Assembly: GCA_947311845.1 (NCBI GenBank)
Contig: CAMZMU010000048.1
Span: forward strand, 26,569,391-26,633,390
DNA from: Poa pratensis
Taxonomy: Eukaryota > Streptophyta > Magnoliopsida > Poales > Poaceae
Direction: 5' to 3'
DNA length: 64,000 nucleotides
Both the position numbers and the translations under genes were made by a program. Shown here piece by piece: positions 42,429 to 54,000 of the stretch (positions are counted from its first letter, which is position 1; each line of letters begins with the position of its first letter). The notes beneath the pieces were generated by a model that saw only the letters and a program-made list of their open reading frames with translations, was not told the DNA's origin and searched no databases.

Positions 42429-45400
42429 ATGAGGGGTTGTCTGGGGGACTCGGGCGGAGTTGGGGGGATGATCGGCAATTCCAAGAACCGGTTGAGCTCC
42501 GGCGGCAGCAATGGAGGAAGTGGCCCCAGGCCCCCCGGCAGGGACTGCGTGATCTGGACCGAGGAGATGCACGAGTACCTCATAGACGCGCTGCTGCACC
42601 AGCAGGACATCGGGAACAGGACCGCCGAGGGCAGGTTCCTGACCACCGCCTTTGAGAACGTCATCACCGGGGTCGGCGAGAGGTTCGGTGTGGGGATCGA
42701 CCGCTCCAACATCAAGAACCGTCTCAAGCATGTCAAGGACATGTTCCATGAATGTGAGAACCTTTTTGATAAGCAGAGCGGGTTCAGTTGGAACCCGAGG
42801 ACCCGGAGGTTCCACGCCGACCCACAAGTTTGGAGGGAATTCATTGAGGTATGTGTCACTAAACAAGCATACATGTGTTGCCTTTTGGGGAGCTGATCTA
42901 ACATATTTGCTTTGATCTTGTAGAAAAAACCGGAAGCCAAGAAATGGATGACCAAGACGATTGACCATTACGATAGGTTATTAGAGTTGTATGGTAAGGA
43001 TAGGGAGAGACCTCCAACCGTTGAGAGTCCGAAACCTTCCGCCAAAAAAAAGCCGCGGATAGAAACACCAAAAAAGGAGATACCTCAACATCAGCGGACG
43101 ACGTCAAATGGCTTGGAGTTATCGGCAGTCCAAAGTTCAAACCAAGTAGCGAATGAAAGCGAGGTATCGATCCTTGGAGCTGAATAATTATCAACCAAAT
43201 AGTACACTGTTATTTTCTTGCAATTTCTGATCAAATCAAGCTTCACATGGTGCTGGTTACAATGCCTACTTTCTTCACAACTTTAGGTCCTCACTTTCTT
43301 AGGCAAACCACAAATGTTTCCTCACTAGATTTGTGGTCTACCATGTTTTCTTAGGGCCATGATCTGCATGTATTAAATTCAGTACTCCCTCCGTTTACTT
43401 TTATAAGGCATTCTAGCTATTTGAATATTGACTACATACATGCCAATATGAGTGAATATATGTAGAAAATATGTCTAGATACATACAAATCAAGAAACAG
43501 TTAGTGTGCCTTATATTAGTGAACGGAGGGAGTAGCTACTATTGTGTTATTGGTTCGCCGTCGTTAATATGACAAGCCACACTTTACCAAATAATAACGG
43601 TGTCAAAGTTGGCTACAAACACAACAGGATTTGAACCTGGGCCTTTTGCTTGCTAGATGCTTATGTAAATACCAAAACATAATAAATCAGGAACACAATA
43701 TATTTTGTCTTTTAGATTTTAGATGTGGCTTCTGCTTGTACTATGAAATCTGAATATTTTTCAGCTGATTCACTCGTTGTTAATTTTCTACTAATTCACT
43801 CGTGCAAGGTAGCTATTTAAAACAGCTTGGTTGTATTCTTTCTAAATATTTTGAATATACTTGGTAATTTGAATATCTCTACCTGTGAATAAGTATAACT
43901 TCTATAATTCCCCTTTTGCTCCTACAAAATTAAACTTCACCTTGTTCTGGCAGTATTGTTCTGCAGGACGGTGTGCTTAGATAACCTTGATGTCTTGAAT
44001 AACAGCTTACTTGCTTCAATTGTACTAATACCCATGGAGTGTTATATTATTTCTCAACTGTCTATGGGGAAAAGATTAGTTTGTACTAAGAAATCTGAAT
44101 CATTGTAACTAGGGTCTTATTGGTAAATGAAAACAAATCCTTTTCTCCATAGCACTGTATGAATTTCACGCATATTTTTTCACGGGATTTCTTGGAAAAA
44201 TTTAATGGTGGAAAAGTGTATCTCAGTGTCAGCTGACATCAGAAGAATTTGAGCTGTGCATTGATGACATTCTTGTTCTTTCAGGTCCCGGATGTAACAG
44301 AAAAGAACATACCTGAGGAGCTTTATTTATCAGAATTGTGCAGAAGTGAGAATGGTCTTGTTGCAATGCCTGTTCCTGCTAATGCATATGGTAAAGGTTT
44401 GCCCTATGCTCCTGAAAATTGGCCATGCCCTGGAGATGAATGGTATTGGAAAGTGGGAAACAGATTAGCTCCAGGTGGGCATTGGGTGGACAGGTAAATG
44501 CTTTTTTCAAGGCCTCAGTAGTTTAGATCTCGATTCTAATAGCATTGTCCCTGCAAAAAGTAAAAAAATAGTAGAGGGTATTTATTTCACAATTTCCCAT
44601 TGGAACAACCATTTTTAGCATTAAAATTGTTCATGTTTTAGTTTTATGTCGTTGTTCTAAAAAATAATACTTATCAGTACTAGTGACTTATGGTATGGAT
44701 TTAAAATTGTTGCAGGTATCTTACACCGCCCCCGCGTTTTCGTGATGCTACTGGTAAAAAGACAACATTCACAAGTAAATTAAAAGTTGAAGAGTTTATT
44801 AAGAGAGAATTTCCAGATGTTGACCCTAGCACATTCTTTTCTATGTTTATATGGAGAATCCCTTCTGGAGAAAGCAAGATTCAAAGAGGTTAGACGCCGC
44901 TGTTGCACTTTTAGCACTTTTATGACATCTCTTTGTCATATAATGTGAAAATGTATCTATTGGACAAGTTGCTGCTATAATGATTAATGAGTAGCTAATG
45001 CTTATGTGCAGACATTTCATTATAGGCTTATAGAACGCAACAACTTACAAGTACTGTAGCATACTAGCATGTAGCATCTAATAATGGGTGATTCTGTATT
45101 TCTGTACATATTTTCACCTTTCTCCCGGAGCCATTTATTCCATATTTAATTATGTATTCAGTATTACTGTTTTCAGTTAGCTTCTATATAATATATATAT
45201 CTTATGTTCTCAGTGGTTTATTTTATAAGTGAAGCTCATTGTTTTTCTACAAATGTATACAACTCTATTGCACCTACTCCCTCCGTTCCAAAATAATTGA
45301 CTTCTATTTTTTCACATGTTGATGAATCTAGACATGTTACATGTATAGATACATCTATATTTGGACAAATGGAAGTCAATTAATTTGGAACGGAGGGAGT

Positions 45401-48055
45401 ACTATATTGCAGCAGCTCCACCCTGTGCATGTCCATTCCGTGCTTCTATGCTTTGTTGAATCTTCATTATTGACTTTGTTCATCTGTACTAGTTAGTAGA
45501 CCTCCTAAGTAATAGGATAACCTTTTGATGAGAGTGGACATTTGACTGTAGTTAAGTCCGCGACATTGCCTAGGCAATTACATGTGAAATAATAAAGGTA
45601 ATGAGTAACAGGGTTTCGCTGGCATGCCGTCACTCATTGCACATCTGCAGTTGCTATTATGGATTGAATCTCCTTTTACAGCTACCTCTATTGCGAAGCC
45701 AGTTAGCTGTTCTCTTATAAATTTGGCAACGGTCTTTTTAAGGTCTGTCTGTTTTACCAAGTTTTACCAACACGAATCGCAACGTACACAATCCAATGGC
45801 ATCGAACCTGTTGCTAGCTAGCCCCCTGTCTATATAGCCTATCTCTTTCCCAAATCCTAAACCCTAGCCGCCTCAGCTTCCATCCTACTCCTGCTGCCGA
45901 TGCCCCCCTTTTCCTTTGTGCGGCCCAACCAATTGAGCCGTCGGCGCTCTCTGTTCCCTCTCCGCCATGCGCAGAGCGCTACTCACGCCTTCGCCTTACC
46001 TGTCGCTCCCAACCTAACGAAAGTGAGCCCCATCCGCCTCATTCAAGCGGTGTTTTATCCCAATCCCGACTCACCTATTGGAAATCAAATCATTTTTCTC
46101 TTCCAAGACTTGCATTAAAACGAAGCATCTGCATTAATCTTCTGCCATACTTTTCTTCATATCTGGCCGGGAGACTGTTTCAGGATTTATCTATTACTGT
46201 AGTAACATCACACAAGGAAACAAATAGTTTCTTCATTTTATTTGCTGGTGTTCTGTCTTTTGTACGTTTGTGGATTTCATAAGTATCATATGTTCTGGCT
46301 TTGCATATTAGATTGTCCATCTTGTGCTGTTCTCTAACACCTTAATATCTCCAGGAACTCTGCAAGTGAGGGGCCTTGAACCTGAAAATCTCTTGGCGGA
46401 TCCAGCTGGACCATGCAAGGTTCGGAATAAGTCCTGCAAACTTGAGAGAGAAGGATTTATTGAATCATCACCAACAAAAGATTGTGACATCTGTTGCACA
46501 GTGCCCGACTTCTGTCGGGAATGCTGTTGCATTCTCTGCGGCAAGGTTGTTGACTATTCCTTTGGAGGTTATAGCTACATAAAGTGTGAGGCAGTAGTGG
46601 TCGAGAACTACATCTGTGGACATGTCGGACATCTTGAGTGTGCTCTTCGAATTTTCATGGCTGGTACTATTGGAGGAGAGATTGGCTTGGATGTGCAGTA
46701 TTACTGCAGGCGGTGTGATAACAAAACCAACCTGATGATGCATGCGGAGAAACTCTTGGAGACATGTCAATCTCTTAAATCAAGGGATGAAATTCAGCCT
46801 ATCCTGAATATGGGCTTATGCATCTTGCGTGGTGCAAGGCATGAACGAGCGAAAAGCTTGGAGAACTATATGGCATCAGCGATGACAAAGGTGATGTGAT
46901 GTACTTTATTTGCTCAATAGGGTAGTTCTCATCGTTTGGGTAGTACTTGTACTCCCTGATTGGCGCTGATACTGAACATGGTGTTCAACCTTGTTTTCAG
47001 TAGTTTTGAGACTATGAGTTGACGGTCTATTGTTTAATGCAGATGAATAGTGGGGTTGATCTTGCTGAAGTCTGGAAAATGGAAGAGTGTGATTGGATGC
47101 CACTGCTGAATACAGGTAAACTTATTATTTAGTCCAACTAATAGTAGGAGAGAACTATATGAGGGCAAAATGTTTTTCTGGTACTTTAGGTGTCATCCTA
47201 AAATGTCCCAAACTAGTTGTGATGGTCTGGGCATTTGAGGTTCAATGTAATTCCTGTTAAACCGCAGCTCTGTAATTTAGGCAGAAATCTAGGATCATGG
47301 TATTCAAACCCTATCTGAAGTAGGATCGACAAGTAATGCTTTGGTTGCTTCTGTAAGGTGTAACTTGCAGAGTTTAGCCCTTACTGTAGTACCTGTTCTT
47401 GTATGCTGTAGAAATGATTAATCCTCGTGTTTCTTGTACTCTATAACAACTTCAATAATGGCTTGTGTCTGAATGTTTTGGAACTGAAATAACAGTTTGG
47501 ATCACTGGTGGTCTGCAATTTTTTGGTTCACACATTGCTTGTCCATAACTAGGTTTTTTTCTTCTTATGGCTAATGCAGAAGAAAGTTTCCCACCTACAG
47601 CAGATGTCACAGTGCTAGGGGTTGAGCAGTATCCATATCTAATTGATCCACAGGTTGATAACGAGTTGCAGCGGGCTGCAGAAAATGTTCCGGTTTTCAT
47701 TACTGGTGATCACAGCTCTATGTCTGTCCAATTTGAGGATGAGATAGACCATTCCCTTAAAGAACTGAAGAGATCACAGGAAGCAGAATTCAGGCTGGCA
47801 GAGCAGAAGCTTTATTCCCAGAAAGATTACGTCCTTAGTCTATATCGGCAGCTTGACTCAGAGAGATCCGAGCTTGCAGATCCTGAGCCCTTGACCGATA
47901 CTTCGAGATACAGCGTGCTTCTCTCCAATATAATGAACCGCCTCGAACAAGTGAAGCGCGAGGAGGAAAAGCTCAAGGCCATGCTGAAGGTTTCCAAGGG
48001 ATTTGGGAAAACGCCGGCAGACCTCAAGGGACATTTTGGGTTATCTGCGGAATAG
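42429..48055 (+). CDS. Myb/SANT-like domain fused to OBERON-type PHD protein
   Basis: Probably a nuclear chromatin or transcription factor. Exons: 42429-42848, 42924-43163, 44285-44493, 44716-44888, 46355-46890, 47043-47115 and 47580-48055. All introns are GT-AG, all phases agree and 2127 nt give 708 residues. Residues 40-150: Myb/SANT-like DNA-binding domain (VIWTEEMHEYLIDALLHQQ, NIKNRLKHVKDMFHE, KKWMTKTIDHYDRLLELYG). 150-220: basic, Pro/Lys-rich linker. 221-347: DUF7081-like module usual before OBERON PHDs (PENWPCPGDEWYWKVGNRLA, FFSMFIWRIPSGESKIQRG). 375-500: Cys-rich OBERON PHD (CDICCTVPDFCRECCCILC, YICGHVGHLECAL, YYCRRCDNKTN). 600-690: coiled coil. The first in-frame ATG is 42429; the ATG at 42468 could also start. 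Introns 2 and 4 carry Stowaways. The tail HFGLSAE ends at TAG. OBERON proteins act in meristem establishment; this member's role is unknown. Confidence 0.88.
43385..43532. mobile_element. Stowaway MITE in intron 2 of SANT-OBERON gene
   Basis: CTCCCTCCGTTTAC left, GTGAACGGAGGGAG right, TA duplication at 43383-43384 and 43533-43534, 148 bp. It lies well away from both splice sites of the 1.1-kb intron. Confidence 0.92.
45277..45399. mobile_element. Stowaway MITE in intron 4 of SANT-OBERON gene
   Basis: CTCCCTCCGTTCCAAAATAA left, TTTGGAACGGAGGGAG right, TA at 45275-45276 and 45400-45401, 123 bp, arms nearly perfectly complementary. The rest of this 1.47-kb intron is AT-rich, with a GC-richer insert at about 45740-46100 containing AAATCCTAAACCCTAGCCGC, like a transcribed 5' leader, but no supported gene. 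Confidence 0.92.
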
Positions 48056-49294
48056 TTCGGAGTTGGACTAGTCATGATGAAATTAGATAGCATAGTTTAC
48101 CGTAACCATACCTAGCTATGTTGTTGTACTATTGTATCAGTTATATCTCCTGGTAAGGTGTTGCACTCTTGAGGGCACACCATCAGTCTAGGAAACAGTC
48201 GCTCCGGTATATTTAGGAACAGTCGCTCCCATATATGGGAGCAGTCGCTCAGACATCTAAATTATCAGTCTCAGACTTTTAGCGTACATTCAGTGACCAT
48301 TTTGCTGCTATTTTCTTATTTGTTCTATGGTTTGTCAGTAGATAATTCCATGTTACAGGTTGCTGGTGACGCGACCGCGAGATGGGGGCAATTTTGGGAA
48401 CCTGGCAAAAGGGAGATGCATGGAGACAGTTTCTGTTTCTGCATATGTTATTTCAGTTTGAGTTTCTGTGATATTTATCTTGGAAGTGTATATATGTAGT
48501 AACCTTCATGCCGCCTTGCCTGTACTCGGATTGGCAAAACTGGCTGTAGGAATGTGCATTTGCTCAAACAAACCACACAATTATCTCAATTCTCAAAAGT
48601 TGCTAGCAAATGGACAGATGTTTAGGCCCATTTGGAACAAAGGAAAAAACATAATATTTTTTGTAGGACCATAGGGTCCCCAAATCTTACTAGGAGCTTT
48701 TTCTGTAGAGGCATTTGGATCACAGGAACGATGTTCATATGGATTACTACTCTATAAATTTTAACATTCGTGTAGGAGTAGATGTATTTTTCTTGTGCTC
48801 TACCCAAATGACTAATTTTGTAATGTTTGATGTGTTTCGCAATCCTCTGTTTTGCCCTTCATCTCAAAAGGCCTCAAGATGTTTGGAACGAAATATAGCT
48901 CACGGGTATTTTTCCTTTGAGAGTTCAGACCCTTGTGTTCAAGTGGATCCTGTAGGAATGAGATGATTCTGCATTTTCTTCTAGTTCTTACTTTCCAAAC
49001 ATTACCATAGCGTGTTTGGGCAATGAGATGGTTCTGCATTTTATGTAAAGAACACATGCCAACGAAGTGCAGCGTCCTCCACCTCCAGCAAAATTCCCCT
49101 GAAACTCTACAGGATTGTACTTCAAACCTGGTTTATGCATTCCTAATAGAGGTACTGTGATCAAGCCGGATCAGGGAGCAATCCGATCGAGTAGCAGATA
49201 GTACACATCATTACATCTAAAAGAGCACTGAATATCCAGATCAATCTCACAGGAAATGAGATGAACCTAAATCTAAGAATCCCCTGTCCGCAGG
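48056..49294. other. Convergent 3' flanks of two genes
   Basis: Holds the 3' UTRs of the SANT-OBERON gene and the minus-strand membrane-protein gene. An AGTCGCTC motif recurs three times at 48195-48250, and 48225-48242 (GCTCCCATATATGGGAGC) is a perfect 18-bp palindrome. Between 48625 and 49020 phrases such as GCCCATTTGGAACAAAGGAA face TTTGGAACGAAAT-like complements, a possible worn MITE. No gene. Confidence 0.45.
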
Positions 49295-50685
49295 TCAGGT
49301 TGGGTTCGCCTGGATCCCGCCGGCGCCGCCGTAGAACCGTTTCTTGGCCAACTTGCGCCGCACACGTTTCGCCACTGTCGAGCACCTGGACGCCAGCAGC
49401 TCCACCGTGGCCGGTAACAGCCGTGTCCCCTCGAACAGCACGCTCCTCTGGTACTCAGTACCCACGTCTCTGGTTCCAGCTGCACCGCCCCCGCGCTCCG
49501 GCGCCGGTAGCTCCAGGAGCTGCCGTTGCTCGCCCTCACCGTCGGCCACACCTTCCCGTCGGACCACTGCAACCACCACGCAGGGATTCAGCTAGCTGCT
49601 AGTAGTAATTTGGATATCTGGAATTGGAGTGTTCTGTCATTACCTCGGTGATCTTGCCGGAGAGGAGGGTGATGTGCCGTGACGAGAGCGTGGACGGGAG
49701 GAGGCCGGAGGTGCGGAGCGGGCTTCCCCAGACGGTGACCTCCTCTGCCGCCGACTTGTACACGGCGCAGCGCCAGTGGAACACATGCTGGTCATTCTGC
49801 AAGAAGAGCAAAATTCTTGGCAATGAATCGCCTGCACAACAACCAGAAGCCAAGAACCTGACGGGCAAAACAGCAAGAAGGCGAACCTGCTCGAGTCGCC
49901 AGACGGAATCCTTGGAGCTGCAGTTGTGGATCCTCTCGGCGCCGACGAGCTGCCCGACGCCTCGCTCCAAGAACCGCAGCTTGGGCCCAGACCGGCAGGC
50001 GCAGCAAGGCGCGCCTCTTGGCCCACCCGCGCCACGGCCTCCGGCGACAGCTTGGGGCCGAACCCCCTCGCGGCGGCCTCGGGACGAGCCCCGTGTCCAC
50101 CCACAGCAGGAGCAGGAACCCGAGAACCGTCAGCGCGTAGATCGCCCAGTCGGGCGCCGACGAAGTCCCCACGGCTTTCCTCGCGGCCCCTGCCCCAGCG
50201 CCTCGCGCGCCGCCTGCCACTGCTGCCAGGGCCTCCTCGACTTGGCGGTGGACCGCATCTGCGGCGGCGTCGGCGTCCACGGCTCGGTGCTCTCCGACCC
50301 GGAGGCGGCGGAGGCGTGCCGCCGCGGCCGAGGAAGAGCGGGCGCGACCCGGGCCTCCTGTCCCTGGCGGCGGCGGCGAAGCAGCGGCGCGCGGAGCGGC
50401 CTCGGGCGGGAGGAGGTCGCGCGTGGCGTTGATGCTGGCGAGGCAGATCTCGCAGGCGCAGTTGGCGTCCTTGCGGCAGCCCGGGTAGTAGCACCCGCCG
50501 CCGTCGCCGCCGCCGGCGCGGGCCCAGGGCACGACGAAGGTGGGCGGCGGCGTGCGCGCCCCCGCGGCGGGGTCGGAGTTGGAGGAGCAGGAGGAGGCGG
50601 TGGAGCAGGGCGTGACGGTGGTGGGGGTGGTCGAGGCCGTGTCTGCCCTCCTGGCCATCGGCATCGCCTTCTCGTTCTCGTCCAT
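49295..50685 (-). CDS. Conserved plant membrane protein, reading frame broken
   Basis: I recognise a plant-specific family, not a function. Exons: 49887-50685 (ATG at 50685), 49644-49796 and 49295-49566, with GT-AG introns. Near the N-terminus is the conserved CYYPGCRKDANCACEICLAS cysteine cluster; then a hydrophobic segment (DWAIYALTVLGFLLLLWVD), then GFGPKLSPEAVARVGQEAR, HNCSSKDSVWRLEQ, WRCAVYKSAAEEVTVWG, WSDGKVWPTVRAS and EYQRSVLFEG-type blocks. These lie in different frames: one base is missing between WVDTGLV and AAARGF (about 50085), one near 49978 and one after ETWVL in exon 3 (about 49458). Two further shifts are likely at 50200-50420. Exon 1 is 799 nt, one more than a multiple of three, which fits two or five single-base losses. 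Either a pseudogene or sequencing errors. Its promoter is cut off after about 215 bp by the LINE. Confidence 0.75.
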
Positions 50686-51034
50686 GGATCGGATGGGTTG
50701 GGTTGGGCTGGCGGCTGGCCGATCTGGGCGGGTTATACGGGTAGGTGGGGGAGGCGGTGGATGGGGAAGGAAGAAGAGGGGTTCGAAATTTGAAGCGGCC
50801 GGAGAAGGAGAAACCCAACGGCATCCGCGAGTAACGGTCGTCGTCGAACCGAGTTTCTTTCTGTTCGTGGTACTGACAGGTGGGGCTCTGTTTATGGCTT
50901 CTTTTTTTTTTTTTTCGAAAGTACGCGAAAGCGTACCCGAATTTTATAGAAGGCAGCAAAATATTTATAAGAATCTGTTCCAATCTGCAAACAGAAGGGA
51001 ACAGAGAACACTCACAAAAACTCACCCAAGTCTA

Positions 51035-54000
51035 CTACTCACTAAATCTGGTTTCCTCTTCTCCTACTACACCTAAGCCTCCAGTTCCTCTCCTGGCCAT
51101 CATCCAAAGCCGCTGCTCGTCGAGGATTCTGCTCACCAGCTGAACCGCCGTGAATTGACGCCTGGTATCGCCAAACACCCACGCGTTGCGATGCTTCCAG
51201 AGGGACCAACAGATCAAGCATATGAGCGTATCCAGGTTCCTTCTGTCTCTGCTCGGCACGCTCTGCCGCGCTGAAAGCCACCAAGGCTGCAACGTACTCG
51301 TCTCCTCCGGTATACCAACCTGCACCTGCAGCTGAGTAAAGCACGTGTGCCATATCTGACGTGCAAAAGGGCACTGCACCAGTATGTGCTCGGCCGTTTC
51401 ATCTCTCTGGAGACATACAGCGCAGGGATCGACGTGTTCCTGGAGCCCATGTCGCACCCTGCGATCCGAGGTCCATATCCGGTGCAACACCGCAAGCCAA
51501 GTGAACACCTTTACCTTCAGAGTTGCCCTACTCCTCCAAATCGCCTCTGCCAAGCTGAATCTGGTTTGCCCAAGGCATAACATCTCATAGGTCGACTTGG
51601 CAGTGTAGTTGCCTGACCTAGACCATCGCCAACTGAACTCATCCGCGGTCTCCTCCTGTCTGCTCACCATCTCCACCGCTAGCCACAGATCCATCCACTG
51701 CTGCCCAGCCAACGGTGTTAGAGGTTCCGTGACGTCCTCCATCCACCTGTTGTTCGTCAGCGCCTCATTCACTGTCCTCGAGTTTTTACACCTCGTACTG
51801 ACCAGTTCATGAACCAGCGGCGCTATCTCTCTAGCCGATCGATTGTCTATCCATCGGTCGCTCCAAAACAGAACTGTTTTACCGTCTCCATTCTTGATAC
51901 TTACCAAGTTGTCGAACACTGATTTTGCATCAGTATCCTTTAGCATCGGTAGCCCACTCCAAGCCCTCGAACTGTCGGTCCTGCAAAGCCATTGCCAGCG
52001 CACTCGTAGCGCCAAACCCTGCAGTTTCAGGTCTTTGATCCCCAGCCCTCCAAATTCAAACGGCTTGCACACATTCTTCCAGGCTACCAGACATTTGCCT
52101 CCTGAGACTTCTTCCTTCGCTTCCCAGAGGAAAGCTCTGAAGACCCTTTCAAGCTCTGTCAACAGCCAGGCTGGTGCATCGGCCACCAACAGATGATGTA
52201 TTGGTCGGGCTGACAGCACTGACTTTATCAAGGTTAGGCGACCTTCTCTACCAATCAGTCCTCTCATCCAGGCCGGAACGAGATGAGATGCTCTATCTAG
52301 CATTGGCTGCCACTCCGCTTTGGTGAGGGGGCGAAGAGCGAGCTGTAAACCCAAGTACTTGATCGGAAACTCGACAATTGTGCAACCCAACACCTCCGAA
52401 ACTCTATTTGTTGTTGGCAGATCACCACGGATAACCGTGGCCGTGGACTTGAGATAGTTAACCTTCAGTCCAGATGCCTCTCCAAACATACTCAGTAGCT
52501 GCCGTACCACCATGAGATCCTCAACATTGGGCTTCACAAAGAGAACAACGTCATCGGCAAATATTGACAAGCGTTGAACTGGTGTGCAATTTCCAATGGG
52601 AGCTAGCAGCCCTGCACCTTCTGCCTGCTGGATTAGCCGCGTGAACACCTCCATGGCAAGGACAAACAGCTGCGGGGACACAGGGTCCCCCTGCCTCAAG
52701 CCGCGAGCATGTAGAATTCTCCTTCCAGGACATCCATTGACGAGGATCTTGGTGCTCGCCGTGCGTAATGAGATCGAGATCCACTTAAGCACCATCTCTG
52801 GGAACCCCAATCTCTGAAGGACTTCGAAGAGAAAAGCCCAAGAGAGAGAGTCGAACGCACGCGAGATATCGAGTTTACAGAGCACACCTGTCTCCCTTCG
52901 CTTGTTGATCTTGCGCGCAAGCTGCCGCACCAGGATGAAATTGTCATGGAGATTCCTTCCGCGAATGAACGCCGACTGGTTGCAGCTCACCAGCTTGTCC
53001 ATCTGCGGTCGAAGTCGATTTGCCAGAATTTTCGAGAATAGCTTGGCGAAACTATGGACCAAACTAATGGGTCTGTAGTCTCCCACCACTTCCGCCTCTG
53101 GTTTCTTTGGGATGAGCGTGATCAACGCTCTGTTCAGCCTCCCGAAATTGCGCCCATCGCCCACATACAGCTTGCAGACAGCCGCCATCAGTTCCTGCTT
53201 AATTAGAGGCCATGCTCTCTGATAAAAAGCGCCAATAAATCCATCAGGACCTGGCGCTCGGTCCGGCGGCAACTCCTTGATTACCGCAAGTACTTCCTCC
53301 TCCGTGAATATGTTACCGAGTTCGTGCAACTCATGGACTGGCAGCCCCAGTGCTTCCAAGTTCAGGGAGTGCTCCCTGTTATTGATCGACCCCAGTAAGT
53401 TATTGTACACCTCAAAGAACACATCTTCCTTGCGACTCTGATCCGTGATTATCTCCTCTTCATGCCTAACAGCTGAGATGAAGTTTTTTGTCCTCCTACC
53501 GTTCGCGATTGCGTGGAACAGCTTCGTGTTGGCATCACCCTCCTGTATCCATCGGACTCTTGCCCGCTGCCGCGCCATGGTGCGCTCGAAGGAAGACAGG
53601 CCAAGCACTGCCAATTTTAGAGTGCTCCGCAGCCAGCGCTCCTCCCAGGTTAAAGCTCTCCTCTCTTGCGCAATGTCCAGGCGGTGGATGATCAGGTTTC
53701 CTATCGCGATCCTCAACTTGACATTCCCCACTTTTCGGTCAGCCCAGGATTGGAGGTGTCTCGCCAAATTTCGGAACAGATTATCTAATCTAAGGAATGG
53801 ATCTGCAGAATCAGAAGTACAGACCCATCCCTCCTTGACCGCGTCCTCGAAACCCTCAAGTTTCAGCCAAAAAAGCTCGAATTTAAACCTCCGCTTGGGT
53901 CGCGCCGTTGCGTTCATCGATAGGTGCAGCGGCGAGTGATCCGAGACAGAAGAAGACAGAGCTTGCAGATAGGTGTCAGGGAAAATGAGTTCCCAGTCGA

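Noticed and set aside
43600..43660. Minus-strand GGTTCAAATCC, like a tRNA/SINE B box, in intron 2 of the SANT-OBERON gene
   Set aside because: No A box at the right distance, no cloverleaf and no tail; a lone B box is not enough for a tRNA or SINE call.
49640..51025. 461-codon minus-strand ORF
   Set aside because: It starts at a non-ATG codon in the upstream DNA and crosses the real gene in mixed frames; only one internal part matches the true protein.
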